Positions 1 through 10,536 are shown, counted from the first letter of the stretch. The stretch: DNA of 60,872 nt from Nitrospira sp. (GCA_031315995.1 JALDRG010000019.1:1-60872); one strand, 5' to 3'. A program made the numbers and translations. Notes: a model not told the origin generated them from the letters alone.

Positions 1-149
1 GTGTTTTCGGTTTGCTGGAGCATCCGCCCGTACACCCTAATAGCCCCAGCACACTGGTCAAACGGACACACCACCCCCTTGAACGCCTGTGCATCCAGCG
101 ACTCCTCCTCGCAAATAGTGCAACACGTGATCCGATCGTAACTACACAA
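1..149 (-). CDS. Partial ORF with zinc-ribbon-like cysteines, runs off the left edge
   Basis: An open frame on the minus strand enters from the left edge. It reads about 49 residues from a possible TTG at 149 without a stop. The visible peptide has a Cys-x-x-Cys pair (CTIC) followed about 18 residues later by CPFDQC, a spacing that resembles a small zinc-binding domain. I do not recognise the family. No good ribosome-binding site precedes the TTG, so the start is uncertain. It would be divergent from fabH, sharing the upstream region 150-300. Confidence 0.25.
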   Translation of the reverse strand, partial: MCSYDRITCCTICEEESLDAQAFKGVVCPFDQCAGAIRVYGRMLQQTEN

Positions 150-199
150 TTTTTCTAGCAGATTGGGAAGCGAAAATCAACGAATTCGGCTTGTGGTGG

Positions 200-228
200 T
201 TGACCCTCTCGGGCCCGGGTCCTATAAT
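200..228 (+). promoter_or_regulatory. Sigma70-type promoter upstream of fabH
   Basis: TTGACC (200-205) and a perfect TATAAT (223-228) are separated by 17 bp. Transcription would start near 235, which rules out the longest fabH frame (from 191) and supports the GTG start at 302. Confidence 0.6.
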
Positions 229-301
229 CTCGCCGCACCTCGTGATCTCGCATGGCACGTCGTCGCAGACTGTCCCCAAGGATGCTTCAAGTAGGACCCC
301 C

Positions 302-1294
302 GTGAAGCGCAGTCGCATTGTTGGAACTGGTTCGTACGTGCCTTCTCGGGTTGTCGGCAACGAGGAGGTGGCGGCCCCGCTTGGGCTTGATCCGGATCAG
401 ATCGTGGCTTTGACCGGCATTCGAACCAGGCATTGGGTGGAGCCGGGACAAGCGTCTTCAGACCTGGCGGTGGTGGCCGGCCAGCGAGCTTGTGAAGCCG
501 CTGGGCTGGCTCCAAAGTCTGTCGAGGCGATTCTGGTCTCAACGACCTCGCCGGACAGCGCCTTTCCTTCCACGGCCTGTCATGTCCAGCGCGCCTTGGG
601 CGCCGACTCGGTCATGGCCTTCGACCTGTCTGCTTCCTGCTCAGGGTTTCTCTATGGTTTATCGATGGCGGATGTCATGATCCGGAGCGGGCACATCCGG
701 TCCTGTTTGGTCATTGCAGCCGAGGTAAAATCACAATCTCTCAACGTGGCGGACAAAGAGACAGCCGTGCTGTTCGGCGATGGAGCCGGCGCAGTAGTGG
801 TCGTGCAGGATGACTCGGTTCGACCGGACCCCTCCGGCATCCTCGGCGTGCGACTCTATGCCGACGGGTCTGGCCACGGGCTGATCACCATCCCAGCCGG
901 AGGCTCCCGAAACCCTACTCGGGTGGAGACCATACGTGCGAACGAACACATGCTGCGTCTGCGAGGCAGCGCGGTGTTTCGTTCGGCCGTGCGTCATTTG
1001 GAGCAGGCGGTCGGGGATTTGTTGAAGGAATTCGGCCTCGAAGCCGGCGACCTGACCCGGGTGATTGCTCATCAGGCCAATGCGAGAATTTTAGAGCAGC
1101 TCCGGCGTCGTCTTGGGCTTTCCTCGGACGTGTTGTATTCAGTCATTGACCGATATGGGAATACGTCGTCGGCTTCTTTGCCTATCGCATTGGACCATGC
1201 GGTGCGGGCGCAACGAGTGGCGGCGGGAGATCTGGTGTTATTGGGCGCATTCGGCGGAGGCTTGACCTGGGCTACAGGATTGGTGCGCTGGTAA
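302..1294 (+). CDS. fabH: 3-oxoacyl-ACP synthase III (beta-ketoacyl-ACP synthase III)
   Basis: This enzyme starts type II fatty acid synthesis by condensing an acyl-CoA with malonyl-ACP in the cytoplasm. From the GTG at 302 the protein has 330 residues, the usual family length. The catalytic triad is visible: Cys113 in SASCSGF, His257 in IAHQAN and Asn287 in RYGNTSS. The C-terminal GGGLTWA segment is also typical. The open frame extends back to 191, but that lies upstream of the promoter at 200-228, and AGGA a few bases before 302 favours the shorter start. It may be co-transcribed with the phosphate genes, 25 bp downstream, although no functional link is obvious. Confidence 0.92.
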   Translation: MKRSRIVGTGSYVPSRVVGNEEVAAPLGLDPDQIVALTGIRTRHWVEPGQASSDLAVVAGQRACEAAGLAPKSVEAILVSTTSPDSAFPSTACHVQRALGADSVMAFDLSASCSGFLYGLSMADVMIRSGHIRSCLVIAAEVKSQSLNVADKETAVLFGDGAGAVVVVQDDSVRPDPSGILGVRLYADGSGHGLITIPAGGSRNPTRVETIRANEHMLRLRGSAVFRSAVRHLEQAVGDLLKEFGLEAGDLTRVIAHQANARILEQLRRRLGLSSDVLYSVIDRYGNTSSASLPIALDHAVRAQRVAAGDLVLLGAFGGGLTWATGLVRW

Positions 1295-1318
1295 CCCCTC
1301 GCGGCAAGAAAGGATGTT

Positions 1319-1936
1319 ATGTTCGGTCTCATCCCTCGAGAAGAAGCGTTTTTCGACCTATTCAAGAATGCGGCGCACAACATGATTGAGGGGAGTCGTC
1401 TCCTGAAGGACATGACGGAGGATTTCCGGAACCCGGTCGAGAAAGCCAAGCGCATCAAGGATGTCGAACATGTGGGGGATGGCATTACCCACGACATCGC
1501 CAGAAAACTCAATCAGACATTCATCACGCCCATCGATCGAGAGGATATTCACGATCTGGCGAGCGCGCTCGACGACATCCTGGATGTGGTCGAGGCCATC
1601 GCCGATCGATTCGTCCTCTACAAGGTGACGGCGCCCACGGATTCGGCGATCAAGCTCGCAAATGTGTTGTATCAGGCGGCAGTGGAAGTCGGGGCGACAG
1701 TCGATTTGCTCGGCAAGTCGCATCAGGCGGTCACGGAATGTAGCGTGCGGGTCAATAGCCTCGAGAACGAAGCCGACCGGATCTCCCGTGACGCCATCTC
1801 CTTATTGTTCGAGAAGGAGACGGATCCGATTGCCGTCATCAAATGGAAAGAGATTTACGAAAATTTCGAAGCGGGAACCGACCGGTGCGAAGATGTCGCC
1901 AACATTCTTGAGCGCATCGCCCTCAAGCACACGTGA
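1319..1936 (+). CDS. DUF47 / PhoU-like phosphate transport regulator
   Basis: The 205-residue all-helical protein matches the DUF47 (TIGR00153-type) family, a distant PhoU relative normally encoded next to PiT transporters and thought to modulate their activity. Seen in the sequence: an N-terminal FGLIPREEAFFDLF segment, HVGDGITHDI, and a second helical repeat with ENEADRISRDA, each carrying acidic residues expected for metal binding. It has an AAAGGA-like site before the ATG and is followed 63 bp later by the PiT transporter gene, the standard arrangement. Confidence 0.88.
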   Translation: MFGLIPREEAFFDLFKNAAHNMIEGSRLLKDMTEDFRNPVEKAKRIKDVEHVGDGITHDIARKLNQTFITPIDREDIHDLASALDDILDVVEAIADRFVLYKVTAPTDSAIKLANVLYQAAVEVGATVDLLGKSHQAVTECSVRVNSLENEADRISRDAISLLFEKETDPIAVIKWKEIYENFEAGTDRCEDVANILERIALKHT

Positions 1937-1999
1937 GCGCCTCCCGCGTTTCTTCGACACCAATCCTGATCAAACTCCAAAGGGTAGGAAGCGGCATTC

Positions 2000-2992
2000 A
2001 TGGTTGAACTGAGTGGGTTGTTGTTGGTCGTCGTGATTCTGGCATTGCTCTTTGATTTCTCCAATGGCTGGCACGACAGTGCCAATGCCATTGCGACCGT
2101 GGTTTCCACCCGCGTGGTGAGTCCGTCCACGGCGGTCCTCGTGGCCGGCGTCCTCAATGTGGCCGGGGCGTTCATGTCCACTGCAGTCGCCAAGATGGTG
2201 GGGACGGGGATCGTCGATCCGCAGTCGGTGACTCAGACGGTCGTGGCCTCGGCGCTGGCCGGCGCGATCATGTGGAATTTCATGACCTTGCTGTTGGGGC
2301 TTCCGACCAGCTCCTCCCATGCCCTCATCGGAGGGTTGGTCGGCGCTGCGCTTACCCACGGAGGCATGGCGGCCGTAAAATTTTCAGGCTTGCGGTCGGT
2401 CCTGGAGGCGATGGTCTTGTCGCCGTTTTTCGGGTTTGCCATCGGTCTGGTGTTGATGATCGGCCTGAGTTGGATGTTTTTTCGAGTCCCGCGCGCCCTG
2501 GCCCTGCGCCTGTTCTCGCGCCTGCAACTGGTCTCCGCCAGTTTTATGGCGTTCAGCCACGGGGCGAACGATGCGCAGAAAGCGATGGGCATCATCACGC
2601 TGGCGCTCGTGTCGGCCGGTGTGATTCCCACCGCAGAGGTGCCGACCTGGGTGATCGGCTCGTGCGCCCTTGCGATGGGGCTCGGCACGGCCGTGGGCGG
2701 GTGGCGAATCGTCCGAACCCTGGGCATGCGAATCGTGAAATTGGAGCCGGTCCATGGTTTTGCCGCTGAGACCGGCGCCGCAATTGTGCTGCTGGCGACG
2801 GCCCATATCGGGCTTCCAGTCAGCACGACCCACACCATCACTTCCACTGTCATGGGGGTGGGTGCGGTGAAGCGGTTATCGGCGGTACGGTGGGGGGTGA
2901 CCCGGCGCATTTTGTCGGCGTGGCTCTTCACCCTGCCCGGAGCTGCGCTCCTCTCGACTATGTGTTACCTGCTGCTGTCGAGACTGCTGTAG
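2000..2992 (+). CDS. pit: Inorganic phosphate transporter, PiT family
   Basis: A 330-residue inner-membrane protein with about ten hydrophobic segments. It carries both PiT signatures: GWHDSANAIATVV near the N terminus and SHGANDAQKAMGI in the second half, the inverted repeat that forms the ion and phosphate path. PiT proteins take up metal-phosphate with protons or sodium. It lies directly after the DUF47 gene and probably forms an operon with it. Its last 35 bases overlap the end of the convergent histidine kinase gene. Confidence 0.93.
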   Translation: MVELSGLLLVVVILALLFDFSNGWHDSANAIATVVSTRVVSPSTAVLVAGVLNVAGAFMSTAVAKMVGTGIVDPQSVTQTVVASALAGAIMWNFMTLLLGLPTSSSHALIGGLVGAALTHGGMAAVKFSGLRSVLEAMVLSPFFGFAIGLVLMIGLSWMFFRVPRALALRLFSRLQLVSASFMAFSHGANDAQKAMGIITLALVSAGVIPTAEVPTWVIGSCALAMGLGTAVGGWRIVRTLGMRIVKLEPVHGFAAETGAAIVLLATAHIGLPVSTTHTITSTVMGVGAVKRLSAVRWGVTRRILSAWLFTLPGAALLSTMCYLLLSRLL

Positions 2993-4817
2993 GCGATTCT
3001 TGCGCGACGGGGAGGTGAACCACAAACCTGCTGCCTCGAGGCGTATGGCCTTCCACCCAGACATGTCCGCTGTGGGCTTCCACGATATGTTTCACGATGG
3101 CGAGGCCCAGCCCGGTCCCGCCGAGTTCGCGCGAGCGGGCTTTGTCGACCCGATAAAACCGCTCGAACACACGCGGCCGGTCCGCCTCCGGGATGCCGAT
3201 TCCTGAGTCGGCCACCACAATCTCGATCATTGGGCGGGGTGAGGCCGCTCGGCTCTGCGCCGTGGTGCGGAGGGCCATGGAGATCTGGCCGTGATCAGGG
3301 GTGTACTTCACCGCGTTTTCGAGCAGATTGATAAACACCTGGGCCAGACGCTCCTCATCGCCCTCGACCACCCAATATGCGTCCGGAAGTGAGAGCTCGA
3401 TCGTGTGATGTTTCTTGTCTGCCAGTGGTTTGATGACCGCGACCGTCCGTTCCAGTAAGGCGCGTAAATCAACCGGCTCGCGGCGGAACAGCACCTGCCC
3501 GGATTCGATTTGCGACAGCTGCAACAGGTCATCCAGAATCAGATTGAGGCGGTTGCTCTGGCGCATGATGATTTCCAGGAACGCCGCGGCCGTCGCGGGA
3601 TCGTCTTTCCCTCCATCCAATAGCGCTTCCACATATCCCTTGATGGACGTCAGCGGCGTGCGGAGTTCGTGGGAGACATTGGCGACGAAATCTTTGCGGA
3701 TTTTCTCCAGCCGGCGCAGTTCGGTGATGTCGTGAAACACAAACACCGCGCAGGCTTCCTGTTCACGGCCGCCTCCGGCGATCGAGGCCTCGACGCGCAG
3801 GCATCGTCCGCTGGGAGACAGCGTAATTTCGCCGCCTTGGCCTGAGCCGGTCCGTAGCACCGAAGATACAATCGCCGTGAGCCCTTCGTGACGAATGAGC
3901 TCAGCATAGTGTCGGCCACGCGACTCCGTCAGTCCCAGAGAGAACATCCGTTCCAACGCCGGATTGACCTGGACCACCGTGCCGCGATAATCCAACACCA
4001 TCACGCCCTCGACCATGGCGATCAACATCGCTAAGAGTTGGGCGCGGTCGTCGGAGACTTCTTTGATTTTCGTCTCCAGCTGGTCGGTCATCTGGTTGAG
4101 AGTTTGCGCGAGCAGGCCGACTTCGTCCGCGGAGGAGACCAGCAAGCGAACTCCCGGCGTTCCCCCGGCGAGCTGACGGGCGGCCTCGGCCATCTCTGCG
4201 AGCGGTTTCGTAAGATTGCGCGACACCCAGAGGCTCAGCGCCATCGCGAGGAGAAAGGCCGCGCCAAAAGCGGTTATCAAATCCTGATGGATGTGCCGCA
4301 CGCGGTCATCGATCGCCGTCAGTGGAAGCCCAAACCTGATGACCGGAATCCCAGGCTGCGCCGGGGCCTGGGCCGACAACAGACGGGCGACATAGTAGGT
4401 GCGTTCTCCGGTGGTCTGGCTGGCCCGGATATCGATGCCGCGTCCCGATGCCAGTGCTTGCGCCACTTCGGGCCGGGAGAGATGGTTTTCGACCTGAGGC
4501 AGCCCCTCAGCAGGAACGGCGCTATCGGCTAAGACGGCCCCATCCTGCTGGATTACGGTGAGGCGAAGGTGGGCTTGCTCGCTGAGCTCACGGACGGTGG
4601 AATGGAGGAGGGCCCCTGATACGGTTGCCCCGGACTGCTCGAACAAGGGTCGGAGCGCCATGGCGGCGAGCCCGCTATTGGTCTCCAGCATCTCAGCCAT
4701 GCGGCTGAGTTCGGTCTGTTCCACCGAGCGGATCACCAGCCAGCCCGCGACGACAAGGCCGGCGAAGACGGCGGCGAGGGTGCCCAGGGCGACTTTCCAC
4801 CGGATGCCGAGGTTCAT
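2958..4817 (-). CDS. phoR: PhoR-like sensor histidine kinase (HAMP-PAS-HisKA-HATPase)
   Basis: The 619-residue membrane kinase has TM1 at about 8-30, an extracytoplasmic sensor of about 150 residues, TM2 at about 180-198, HAMP (about 199-250), PAS (about 257-365), the H-box with phospho-acceptor His383 (VSHELRTPL), N-box (INLLENAVKYT), and G boxes DSGIGIPE and GGTGLGLAIVKH. Its ATG overlaps the regulator stop (ATGA), so the two are translationally coupled. The large periplasmic domain differs from E. coli PhoR. Assignment to phosphate sensing rests on the architecture and on the convergent PiT gene; another stimulus is possible. Confidence 0.85.
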   Translation of the reverse strand: MNLGIRWKVALGTLAAVFAGLVVAGWLVIRSVEQTELSRMAEMLETNSGLAAMALRPLFEQSGATVSGALLHSTVRELSEQAHLRLTVIQQDGAVLADSAVPAEGLPQVENHLSRPEVAQALASGRGIDIRASQTTGERTYYVARLLSAQAPAQPGIPVIRFGLPLTAIDDRVRHIHQDLITAFGAAFLLAMALSLWVSRNLTKPLAEMAEAARQLAGGTPGVRLLVSSADEVGLLAQTLNQMTDQLETKIKEVSDDRAQLLAMLIAMVEGVMVLDYRGTVVQVNPALERMFSLGLTESRGRHYAELIRHEGLTAIVSSVLRTGSGQGGEITLSPSGRCLRVEASIAGGGREQEACAVFVFHDITELRRLEKIRKDFVANVSHELRTPLTSIKGYVEALLDGGKDDPATAAAFLEIIMRQSNRLNLILDDLLQLSQIESGQVLFRREPVDLRALLERTVAVIKPLADKKHHTIELSLPDAYWVVEGDEERLAQVFINLLENAVKYTPDHGQISMALRTTAQSRAASPRPMIEIVVADSGIGIPEADRPRVFERFYRVDKARSRELGGTGLGLAIVKHIVEAHSGHVWVEGHTPRGSRFVVHLPVAQESPTAVSTAAGNT

Positions 4818-5530
4818 GCAGGTAAGTCGGATTCGCGCAGTTTGTATCCGAGTGATTTGATCGAAATGATGGCGTCGTTCAATAGTGGAAGTTTTTGTTT
4901 GAGCCGGCGCACGTGGACATCGACCGTGCGGGTGGTGCCATAATAGTCATAGCCCCAGACAGCGCTGAGCAACACGTCGCGCGTGAGCACCCGCCCGACG
5001 TTGCGCAGCAAGTGTTCCAGCAAACCGAACTCTTTCGCCGTGAGCGCCACTTCCTTGTCCTGCAGCCGGACTTCATGCCGTGAGAGATCGACGACCAAGG
5101 GACCGTAGCGATATTGTGTCTCAGGATGGTTCGCATTGCGTTCTATTCGACGAAGCAAGGCCTTGACCCGCGCCACCAACGCTTTGGGGCTGAAGGGTTT
5201 GGTCACGTAGTCGTCCGCGCCCAGTTCAAGGCCGATGACCGTGTCGGACTCTTCCGCCTTGGCGGTCAGCATGAGAATGGGAAGCAGCGCGCTCTCTTGA
5301 TTCAGCCGGATCCTTTTGCAGACTTCCAGCCCGTCCAGCTCAGGCAGCATGAGGTCGAGAATGATCAGGTCCGGATGTTCGGCCTTGACCTGGCGAAGTC
5401 CCTCCGTACCGGTCATCGCGGAGACCGTGCGAAACCCTTCCTTCTCCAGATAGAGTTTGACGAGCTGGAGAATATCCTTCTCATCTTCGACGATCAGAAT
5501 TTTCTTATGGGCGGTGGCGGGGACGGGCAT
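4814..5530 (-). CDS. phoB: PhoB/OmpR-type response regulator
   Basis: A 238-residue regulator with an N-terminal receiver domain (acidic pair in VEDEKD, phospho-acceptor Asp59 in LILDLMLPELDG, Lys in VTKPFSPK) and a C-terminal OmpR-type winged helix (about 140-235, ending in RTVDVHVRRLKQKL and SIKSLGYKL). The start at 5530 is preferred because GGGAGA stands nine bases before it; the frame extends to a TTG at 5548. It is the first gene of a two-gene operon with the kinase and is divergent from ispH. Confidence 0.88.
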   Translation of the reverse strand: MPVPATAHKKILIVEDEKDILQLVKLYLEKEGFRTVSAMTGTEGLRQVKAEHPDLIILDLMLPELDGLEVCKRIRLNQESALLPILMLTAKAEESDTVIGLELGADDYVTKPFSPKALVARVKALLRRIERNANHPETQYRYGPLVVDLSRHEVRLQDKEVALTAKEFGLLEHLLRNVGRVLTRDVLLSAVWGYDYYGTTRTVDVHVRRLKQKLPLLNDAIISIKSLGYKLRESDLPA

Positions 5531-5700
5531 GGCGGAATTCTCCCACAACGGTTCCGCCGCCTCAACTTCTTTCGGCGAGAGGGGCGGGGTGATCCGGTTG
5601 ACGACAAGGGCGGGTCTGACGTAAGGTGACCGTTGAGTGACACTGCGCGCTTTCCCAGCGGGGTGAGCGGTCCTTCATGAGCGTGAGGGGGAAACGATAT

Positions 5701-6663
5701 ATGAAGATTTATTTAGCGAATCCTCGTGGATTCTGCGCCGGCGTCGACCGTGCGATTGATATTGTCGATTTGTCGCTGAAGAAATATGGGGCGCCGATTT
5801 ATGTGCGCCATGAAATCGTCCATAGCCGGCATGTCGTGAACTCGCTGAGGCATAAGGGTGCCGTGTTCGTGGAGGAGTTGAACGAAGTGCCGGAAGGGTC
5901 GGTCGTCATTTTTAGCGCCCACGGCGTGGCGAAGTCGGTGTGGGAAGAGGCGCAGAGCCGGCGTTTGCACGTGATCGATGCCACCTGTCCGCTGGTCATC
6001 AAGGTTCACAATGAAGTGAACCGCGACTATACGCAGGGCTATGAACTGATCCTCATCGGCCATGCGGGACATCCGGAGGTCATCGGAACATTGGGTCAGA
6101 TTCCGGACAAATTCCATCTGGTCTCCTCGGTGGAAGATGTGGAGAAGTTGCATGTCGAAAAGACGCCGAACTTGTCCTATGTGACCCAGACCACGCTGAG
6201 CGTCGATGAATGTCGAGACATTGTCGACGCCTTACACCTGCGGTTCCCCAATATCAAAGGGCCCCATCAGGAAGATATTTGTTATGCCACGCAGAATCGC
6301 CAGAACGCGGTGAAGTCCCTGTCGAAACTGGTCGATGTCATCCTGGTCATCGGATCGCCGAACAGTTCGAACTCGAATCGCCTTCGCGAGCTGGGCGAAC
6401 ACTGCGGCATTCCGTCTTATCTCATCGACGCGGCTTCGGACATCAATCCGGATTGGCTCAAAGATGCCAAGAGCGTGGGACTGTCCGCCGGGGCCTCCGC
6501 CCCCGAAGTCCTGGTCACCGAAGTGGTGGCCTATCTGAAGCGTCTTGGGTCCTCAGAAGAGGTCGAGGAACTGACGGTCATCGAAGAAGATGTCGAGTTT
6601 CTCCTTCCGAAAGAACTGGTCACGATCGAATCGGCGTCGCGTGCCTCGGCCTCGGCGCACTAG
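5701..6663 (+). CDS. ispH: 4-hydroxy-3-methylbut-2-enyl diphosphate reductase
   Basis: Last enzyme of the MEP pathway: a [4Fe-4S] protein that reduces HMBPP to IPP and DMAPP. From the ATG at 5701 (after GGGGGAAA) it has 320 residues. The three cluster cysteines are visible: Cys12 in [10 protein letters not shown], Cys96 in DATCPLV and Cys194 in [10 protein letters not shown]. Also present are HGVAKSVW and SSNSNRLRE. The frame extends eight residues upstream to 5677 but without a better ribosome site. dxs and ispG, two further MEP genes, lie 13-15 kb downstream. Confidence 0.95.
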   Translation: MKIYLANPRGFCAGVDRAIDIVDLSLKKYGAPIYVRHEIVHSRHVVNSLRHKGAVFVEELNEVPEGSVVIFSAHGVAKSVWEEAQSRRLHVIDATCPLVIKVHNEVNRDYTQGYELILIGHAGHPEVIGTLGQIPDKFHLVSSVEDVEKLHVEKTPNLSYVTQTTLSVDECRDIVDALHLRFPNIKGPHQEDICYATQNRQNAVKSLSKLVDVILVIGSPNSSNSNRLRELGEHCGIPSYLIDAASDINPDWLKDAKSVGLSAGASAPEVLVTEVVAYLKRLGSSEEVEELTVIEEDVEFLLPKELVTIESASRASASAH

Positions 6664-6704
6664 GTTCGCGGAGTATCGGATACTCTTCCTGCGCAGCGTT
6701 CCCG

Positions 6705-6748
6705 CCACTCCTCCATATGTTGGGGGAGTGGCTTCAATCTTCCCCCAT
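6705..6748 (+). terminator. Possible terminator or alternative hairpins after ispH
   Basis: CCACTCCTCC (6705-6714) pairs with GGGGGAGTGG (6722-6731) over ten positions with one G-T pair and a seven-base loop. The right arm can instead pair with TTCCCCCA further on (up to about 6748), so two mutually exclusive hairpins are possible. The U-tract is weak; a T-rich stretch comes only after 6756. Confidence 0.35.
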
Positions 6749-6763
6749 ATCAGGTGTTTTTCT

Positions 6764-6792
6764 TTGCATTGATTCTATCGCTGTGATAGAAG
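6764..6792 (+). promoter_or_regulatory. Candidate smc promoter with an overlapping palindrome
   Basis: TTGCAT (6764-6769), 17 bp, TAGAAG (6787-6792) is a moderate sigma70 match. A perfect 7-bp inverted repeat, TTCTATC / GATAGAA with a 5-base centre (6773-6791), covers the spacer and the -10 element and could be an operator. Confidence 0.35.
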
Positions 6793-6852
6793 ATTTTCGT
6801 TTAATTCCTCATAATCCGTCCCATCTCAACCTTCTTGCTTTGGAGGTCGCCG

Positions 6853-9800
6853 GTGTATCTGAAGTCATTGGACATGCTCGGCTTCAAATCGTTTGCGGAG
6901 GCGAAGATCCAATTTCCGAAAGGCATTACGGCCATCGTGGGCCCGAACGGCAGCGGCAAAAGCAATGTCGTGGATTCCATCCTGTGGGTCCTGGGAGAGC
7001 AAAGCACTAAAACGCTTCGGAGCGAGAAGATGGAAGACGTCATCTTCAACGGGACGGAAGTTCGCAAACCGTTGGGGTTGGTGGAGGTCTCGCTGGTCAT
7101 CGGCGGGCTGGGTGAGTTGCGGTTGGATGCGGTTGCCGGGCTGCCGAGCCAGTTGAGTGAGTATCAGGAACTGATGATCACTCGTCGCCTCTATCGAAAC
7201 GGCGACAGTGAATATCTCATCAATAAGACACCTTGTCGGCTGAAGGACATCCGAAACGTCCTGATCGAAACCAGGGCGGGATCCAAGGGCCATACCGTCA
7301 TCGAGCAGGGCAGGATCGAGCAGATCCTGCAGGCTTCACCGCAGGATCGCCGGGAACTGATTGAGGAGACCGCGGGTATCGTCCGGTATAAGAAGCAAAA
7401 GGCCGAAGCCCTCCGCAAGCTTGAGGCGACTCAGCAGAACCTGGTGCGGGTGCGCGACATTGTGGCGGAGGTCAAGAAACAGCTGAATTCACTGGAACGC
7501 CAGGCCCGCCAAGCGCGTTCGTACCAAACATTGCAGCAAGAAGCCCGCGGGCTCGAGATCGAACTCCTGTCCCGCGACTATCGGACCATGCATGCCGATC
7601 TAGAGTCCGTCGATCGCGAAGCGCGTGAGGTGGAGTCGCAGGAAGCCGAACAGGTAGCCGAACAAGCCCGCCTGGATTCGGAGCAGGAGGCTATCCGGCT
7701 TCGCATGAACGACGCGGCTGAGGCGATTGCGCGGGTGCGGGACACGCTGGCCGGCACCGAACAGCGACAGTCCCAGGCATTGACGGCCGCGGAGGTCGAG
7801 CGGAACCGGACCGAATTGTTTGAGCGGCAACGGGGGCAGGCTGCGCAGGAGATGGACCGACTGGCGGCGGATCAGGAACAGGCCCAGGCGGAGATCGAAG
7901 CGCTTCGGGCGATGCTGCTTCAGCTGGAAGGGGATATCGTCGAGCAGGAGGCGCAATTCCAGCAGGCGGATGTCGAGGCGAAATCGTTGGCCGGACATCG
8001 GGCCGCAGCGATGGCGGAGGAAGAGCGTGCTCGGCGGGATGTGTTAAATCTGGCGGTGCTCGTCGCCAATACGGAGCAGAGTCTCACGCAGGTGACGGCT
8101 CGGCAGCAGGAAACCGCCGCCCGAGCAGAGCGGGTCGCGCGCGATCAAGAACAATTGGTGGCGCAGGAGGCCGGGTTGGATGAACAGCGCGACCTCCTCG
8201 CGGCGCAACGGGAAGAGGCGAGCCAGCGAATTCAAGGGCTCATGGCCGAACGGCAGGCGGCGATCGAGCGCATTGAAGGCTTGGGCGGCCAGATTACCGG
8301 GCTGGATCGTGACATCGTCAAGTTTTCCGAAGATGTCGCCGGTGTGGAATCGCGTCTCGGCGCGCTGCAGGGCGTCGTGCGTGAGGAAATGGGGTATGGC
8401 AGGGAAGGTGACGAAGAAGGCACGGCGCTGAAACTGTGCGACGGCGTGCGCGAGGCGCTCGCCGAATGGCTCGTGATCCCGCCGGGGCTGGACCGTGCCG
8501 TGGAGACCATCCTCGGGGAACGTGTTCGTGGTTGGCTGGTGGAAGAACCGTCCGCCGCCTGCCGCGCCATAGAGTTTTTGAAGGGAAAAGATCTGGGACG
8601 GGGAGCGTTTATTCCGCAGCAAATACGATGGGCGCCTGATCAGGCGGCGAGTGACGCATCGGGTTCCTGGTGGCTGACCATCAACGGACAGCCGGGCGTC
8701 GTGGGCCGCGCGATGGATGTGATTCGTGCGACAGGCTCGTCTGCATCCACGTTGACCTATTTGTTCGACGGGATCGTCATCGTGGAATCCCTCGACGTGG
8801 CCCTGACTCTTTGGCAGCAGCACCAGTGGGCGGCCCCCGCCGGCCCCACCTATGTGACGTTGGCCGGCGAGACGCTGGACGCCGCAGGGGTGATGACTGG
8901 GGGCGGGAGCAGTACCAGCGGCGGGTTGCTTCAGCGTCGGCGCGAAGTGTTGGAGCTGGAAGCCCGCAGGACCGAAGCGGCGCAAGCCCTGGAGCAGGCC
9001 CGGGTTGCGCGTGAAGCGGCTGCGGCCGAATTGGGGCTTGGGCGTGAGGATGAACAGCGCCTCGGGAGAGCGATCCGCGAGGCAGAGATGCTGGAGTTGT
9101 CGCTGCAGAAAGACGATGCCGGCGTGGAGCGCCAGCGCGGAGAATTGCACCGACGGATGGAGGGGTTGGCGGAAGAGCTGCAGCGGAGCATGGCTGAACA
9201 GGCGCGGCTCCAGGAAGAATTTCAATCCAGCGAGGCGCAACTGGGGCAATGGGTGGCGGAAAGAGTCGGACAGGAAACCGGACTGCTGCACGTCAGAGAA
9301 CGGTTGGTGGTGATCGAAAGTCAAAGCCTCGCGCTCCAACAACGGCTGACCGAAGTTCGCTTGTCTCTGGAGAGTATGCGCGGGCGGCGGGACCATGCCT
9401 CGAACGACATTGCGCGGTTGACGCAACGGGTCGATGCGGCGCAACGCCGCGCGGTCGATCTGGACGAGCAGGTGGCCGGGTTGGTGGAGTCCACTGAAAA
9501 CAGTCGTGCTGAGCAGATCAGGCAAGAGGCGTTGTGCCGCGAATTGGGCGCAGAGGTTGACGGGATCAAGATCGAGTTGGTGGCGGCCCAGGAGCGGCAG
9601 GCGCAGGAAATGGCAGGTCTTCATGCGGTGGAGGAATCCCTCAGCGCGGTCCGGCAGAGCCTGTCCGCGTTGCACGATCGACGGATGAGGGCTGAAGTAC
9701 GAAAAGCAGAAGTGAAAGCGCACCTTTCGACGATTGAAAGCACGCTCACCGGCACCTATCAAATCGATCCGGAAGGGCTACTCATGCCATCGGCGAATGC

Positions 9801-10536
9801 TCAGCCGGTCACGGAAGGCGAAGGGGCGCCGGCTCCCGTCTCGATCCTCGAGACACCTCAGTTGAGGGAGCAGATTCAGAAAATTCGCGAACGGCTGGAT
9901 CGGATGGGCGCGATCAATCTGGCGGCCATCGACGAACATCGTGAGTTGGAAGAGCGGTACCAGTTTCTCACGACGCAGGAGCAGGACTTGTCCACCTCCA
10001 TTGCCTCGCTCAGGGAAATCATCCAGCGAATTAACCGCACCACCAAGGATATGTTCGTGGAGACCTTCAACGAGTTACAGCAAAAATTTCGGGATGTGTT
10101 CGCCCAGTTCTTTCCCGGCGGCCGTGCTGAATTACAACTAATCGAGGAGCCGCTGGAAGAAGGCGTGGAGGACAACGGGGCGCGCGAGCCTGGTGTGGAG
10201 ATCGTGGCGCAGCCGCCGGGGAAGCGCCTGAAGAGCATTACCATGTTGTCCGGCGGGGAGAAAACGCTGACCGCGATGGCCTTGTTGATCGCCAGTTTCT
10301 TGATTCGCCCGACCCCGTTCTGTATCTTAGATGAGATCGATGCGCCGCTGGATGAGGAAAATATCGGGCGCTTCACTACCGTGCTGCGCAGCCTGTCGGT
10401 CACGGCGCAATTCCTGGTCATTACTCACAACAAGCGCACGATGGCGATGGCGGATTCCCTGTTCGGGGTGACCATGGAAGAGCCTGGCGTGTCGACGTTG
10501 ATTTCGGTCAAGCTCGGAGACCTCCAGCCGGCCTAG
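6853..10536 (+). CDS. smc: Chromosome segregation/condensin ATPase SMC
   Basis: The 1227-residue protein has the full SMC layout: Walker [10 protein letters not shown] at residues 30-38, long Gln/Glu/Arg/Ala-rich coiled coils, a central hinge (about residues 525-690, with [14 protein letters not shown] near its end), a second coiled coil, the ABC signature [11 protein letters not shown] and Walker [13 protein letters not shown] near the C terminus. It forms ring-shaped dimers that organise the chromosome with ScpA and ScpB, neither of which is seen here. The GTG at 6853 is chosen because GGAG lies eight bases upstream and the family begins at [14 protein letters not shown]; the open frame begins 18 bases earlier at a TTG. 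Confidence 0.95.
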   Translation: MYLKSLDMLGFKSFAEAKIQFPKGITAIVGPNGSGKSNVVDSILWVLGEQSTKTLRSEKMEDVIFNGTEVRKPLGLVEVSLVIGGLGELRLDAVAGLPSQLSEYQELMITRRLYRNGDSEYLINKTPCRLKDIRNVLIETRAGSKGHTVIEQGRIEQILQASPQDRRELIEETAGIVRYKKQKAEALRKLEATQQNLVRVRDIVAEVKKQLNSLERQARQARSYQTLQQEARGLEIELLSRDYRTMHADLESVDREAREVESQEAEQVAEQARLDSEQEAIRLRMNDAAEAIARVRDTLAGTEQRQSQALTAAEVERNRTELFERQRGQAAQEMDRLAADQEQAQAEIEALRAMLLQLEGDIVEQEAQFQQADVEAKSLAGHRAAAMAEEERARRDVLNLAVLVANTEQSLTQVTARQQETAARAERVARDQEQLVAQEAGLDEQRDLLAAQREEASQRIQGLMAERQAAIERIEGLGGQITGLDRDIVKFSEDVAGVESRLGALQGVVREEMGYGREGDEEGTALKLCDGVREALAEWLVIPPGLDRAVETILGERVRGWLVEEPSAACRAIEFLKGKDLGRGAFIPQQIRWAPDQAASDASGSWWLTINGQPGVVGRAMDVIRATGSSASTLTYLFDGIVIVESLDVALTLWQQHQWAAPAGPTYVTLAGETLDAAGVMTGGGSSTSGGLLQRRREVLELEARRTEAAQALEQARVAREAAAAELGLGREDEQRLGRAIREAEMLELSLQKDDAGVERQRGELHRRMEGLAEELQRSMAEQARLQEEFQSSEAQLGQWVAERVGQETGLLHVRERLVVIESQSLALQQRLTEVRLSLESMRGRRDHASNDIARLTQRVDAAQRRAVDLDEQVAGLVESTENSRAEQIRQEALCRELGAEVDGIKIELVAAQERQAQEMAGLHAVEESLSAVRQSLSALHDRRMRAEVRKAEVKAHLSTIESTLTGTYQIDPEGLLMPSANAQPVTEGEGAPAPVSILETPQLREQIQKIRERLDRMGAINLAAIDEHRELEERYQFLTTQEQDLSTSIASLREIIQRINRTTKDMFVETFNELQQKFRDVFAQFFPGGRAELQLIEEPLEEGVEDNGAREPGVEIVAQPPGKRLKSITMLSGGEKTLTAMALLIASFLIRPTPFCILDEIDAPLDEENIGRFTTVLRSLSVTAQFLVITHNKRTMAMADSLFGVTMEEPGVSTLISVKLGDLQPA

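Noticed and set aside
8044..9762. A 572-residue open frame on the minus strand inside smc
   Set aside because: It lies wholly antisense to the well-supported SMC coiled coil and hinge, and its composition (His/Arg/Leu/Phe-rich) is that of a GC-rich antisense shadow.
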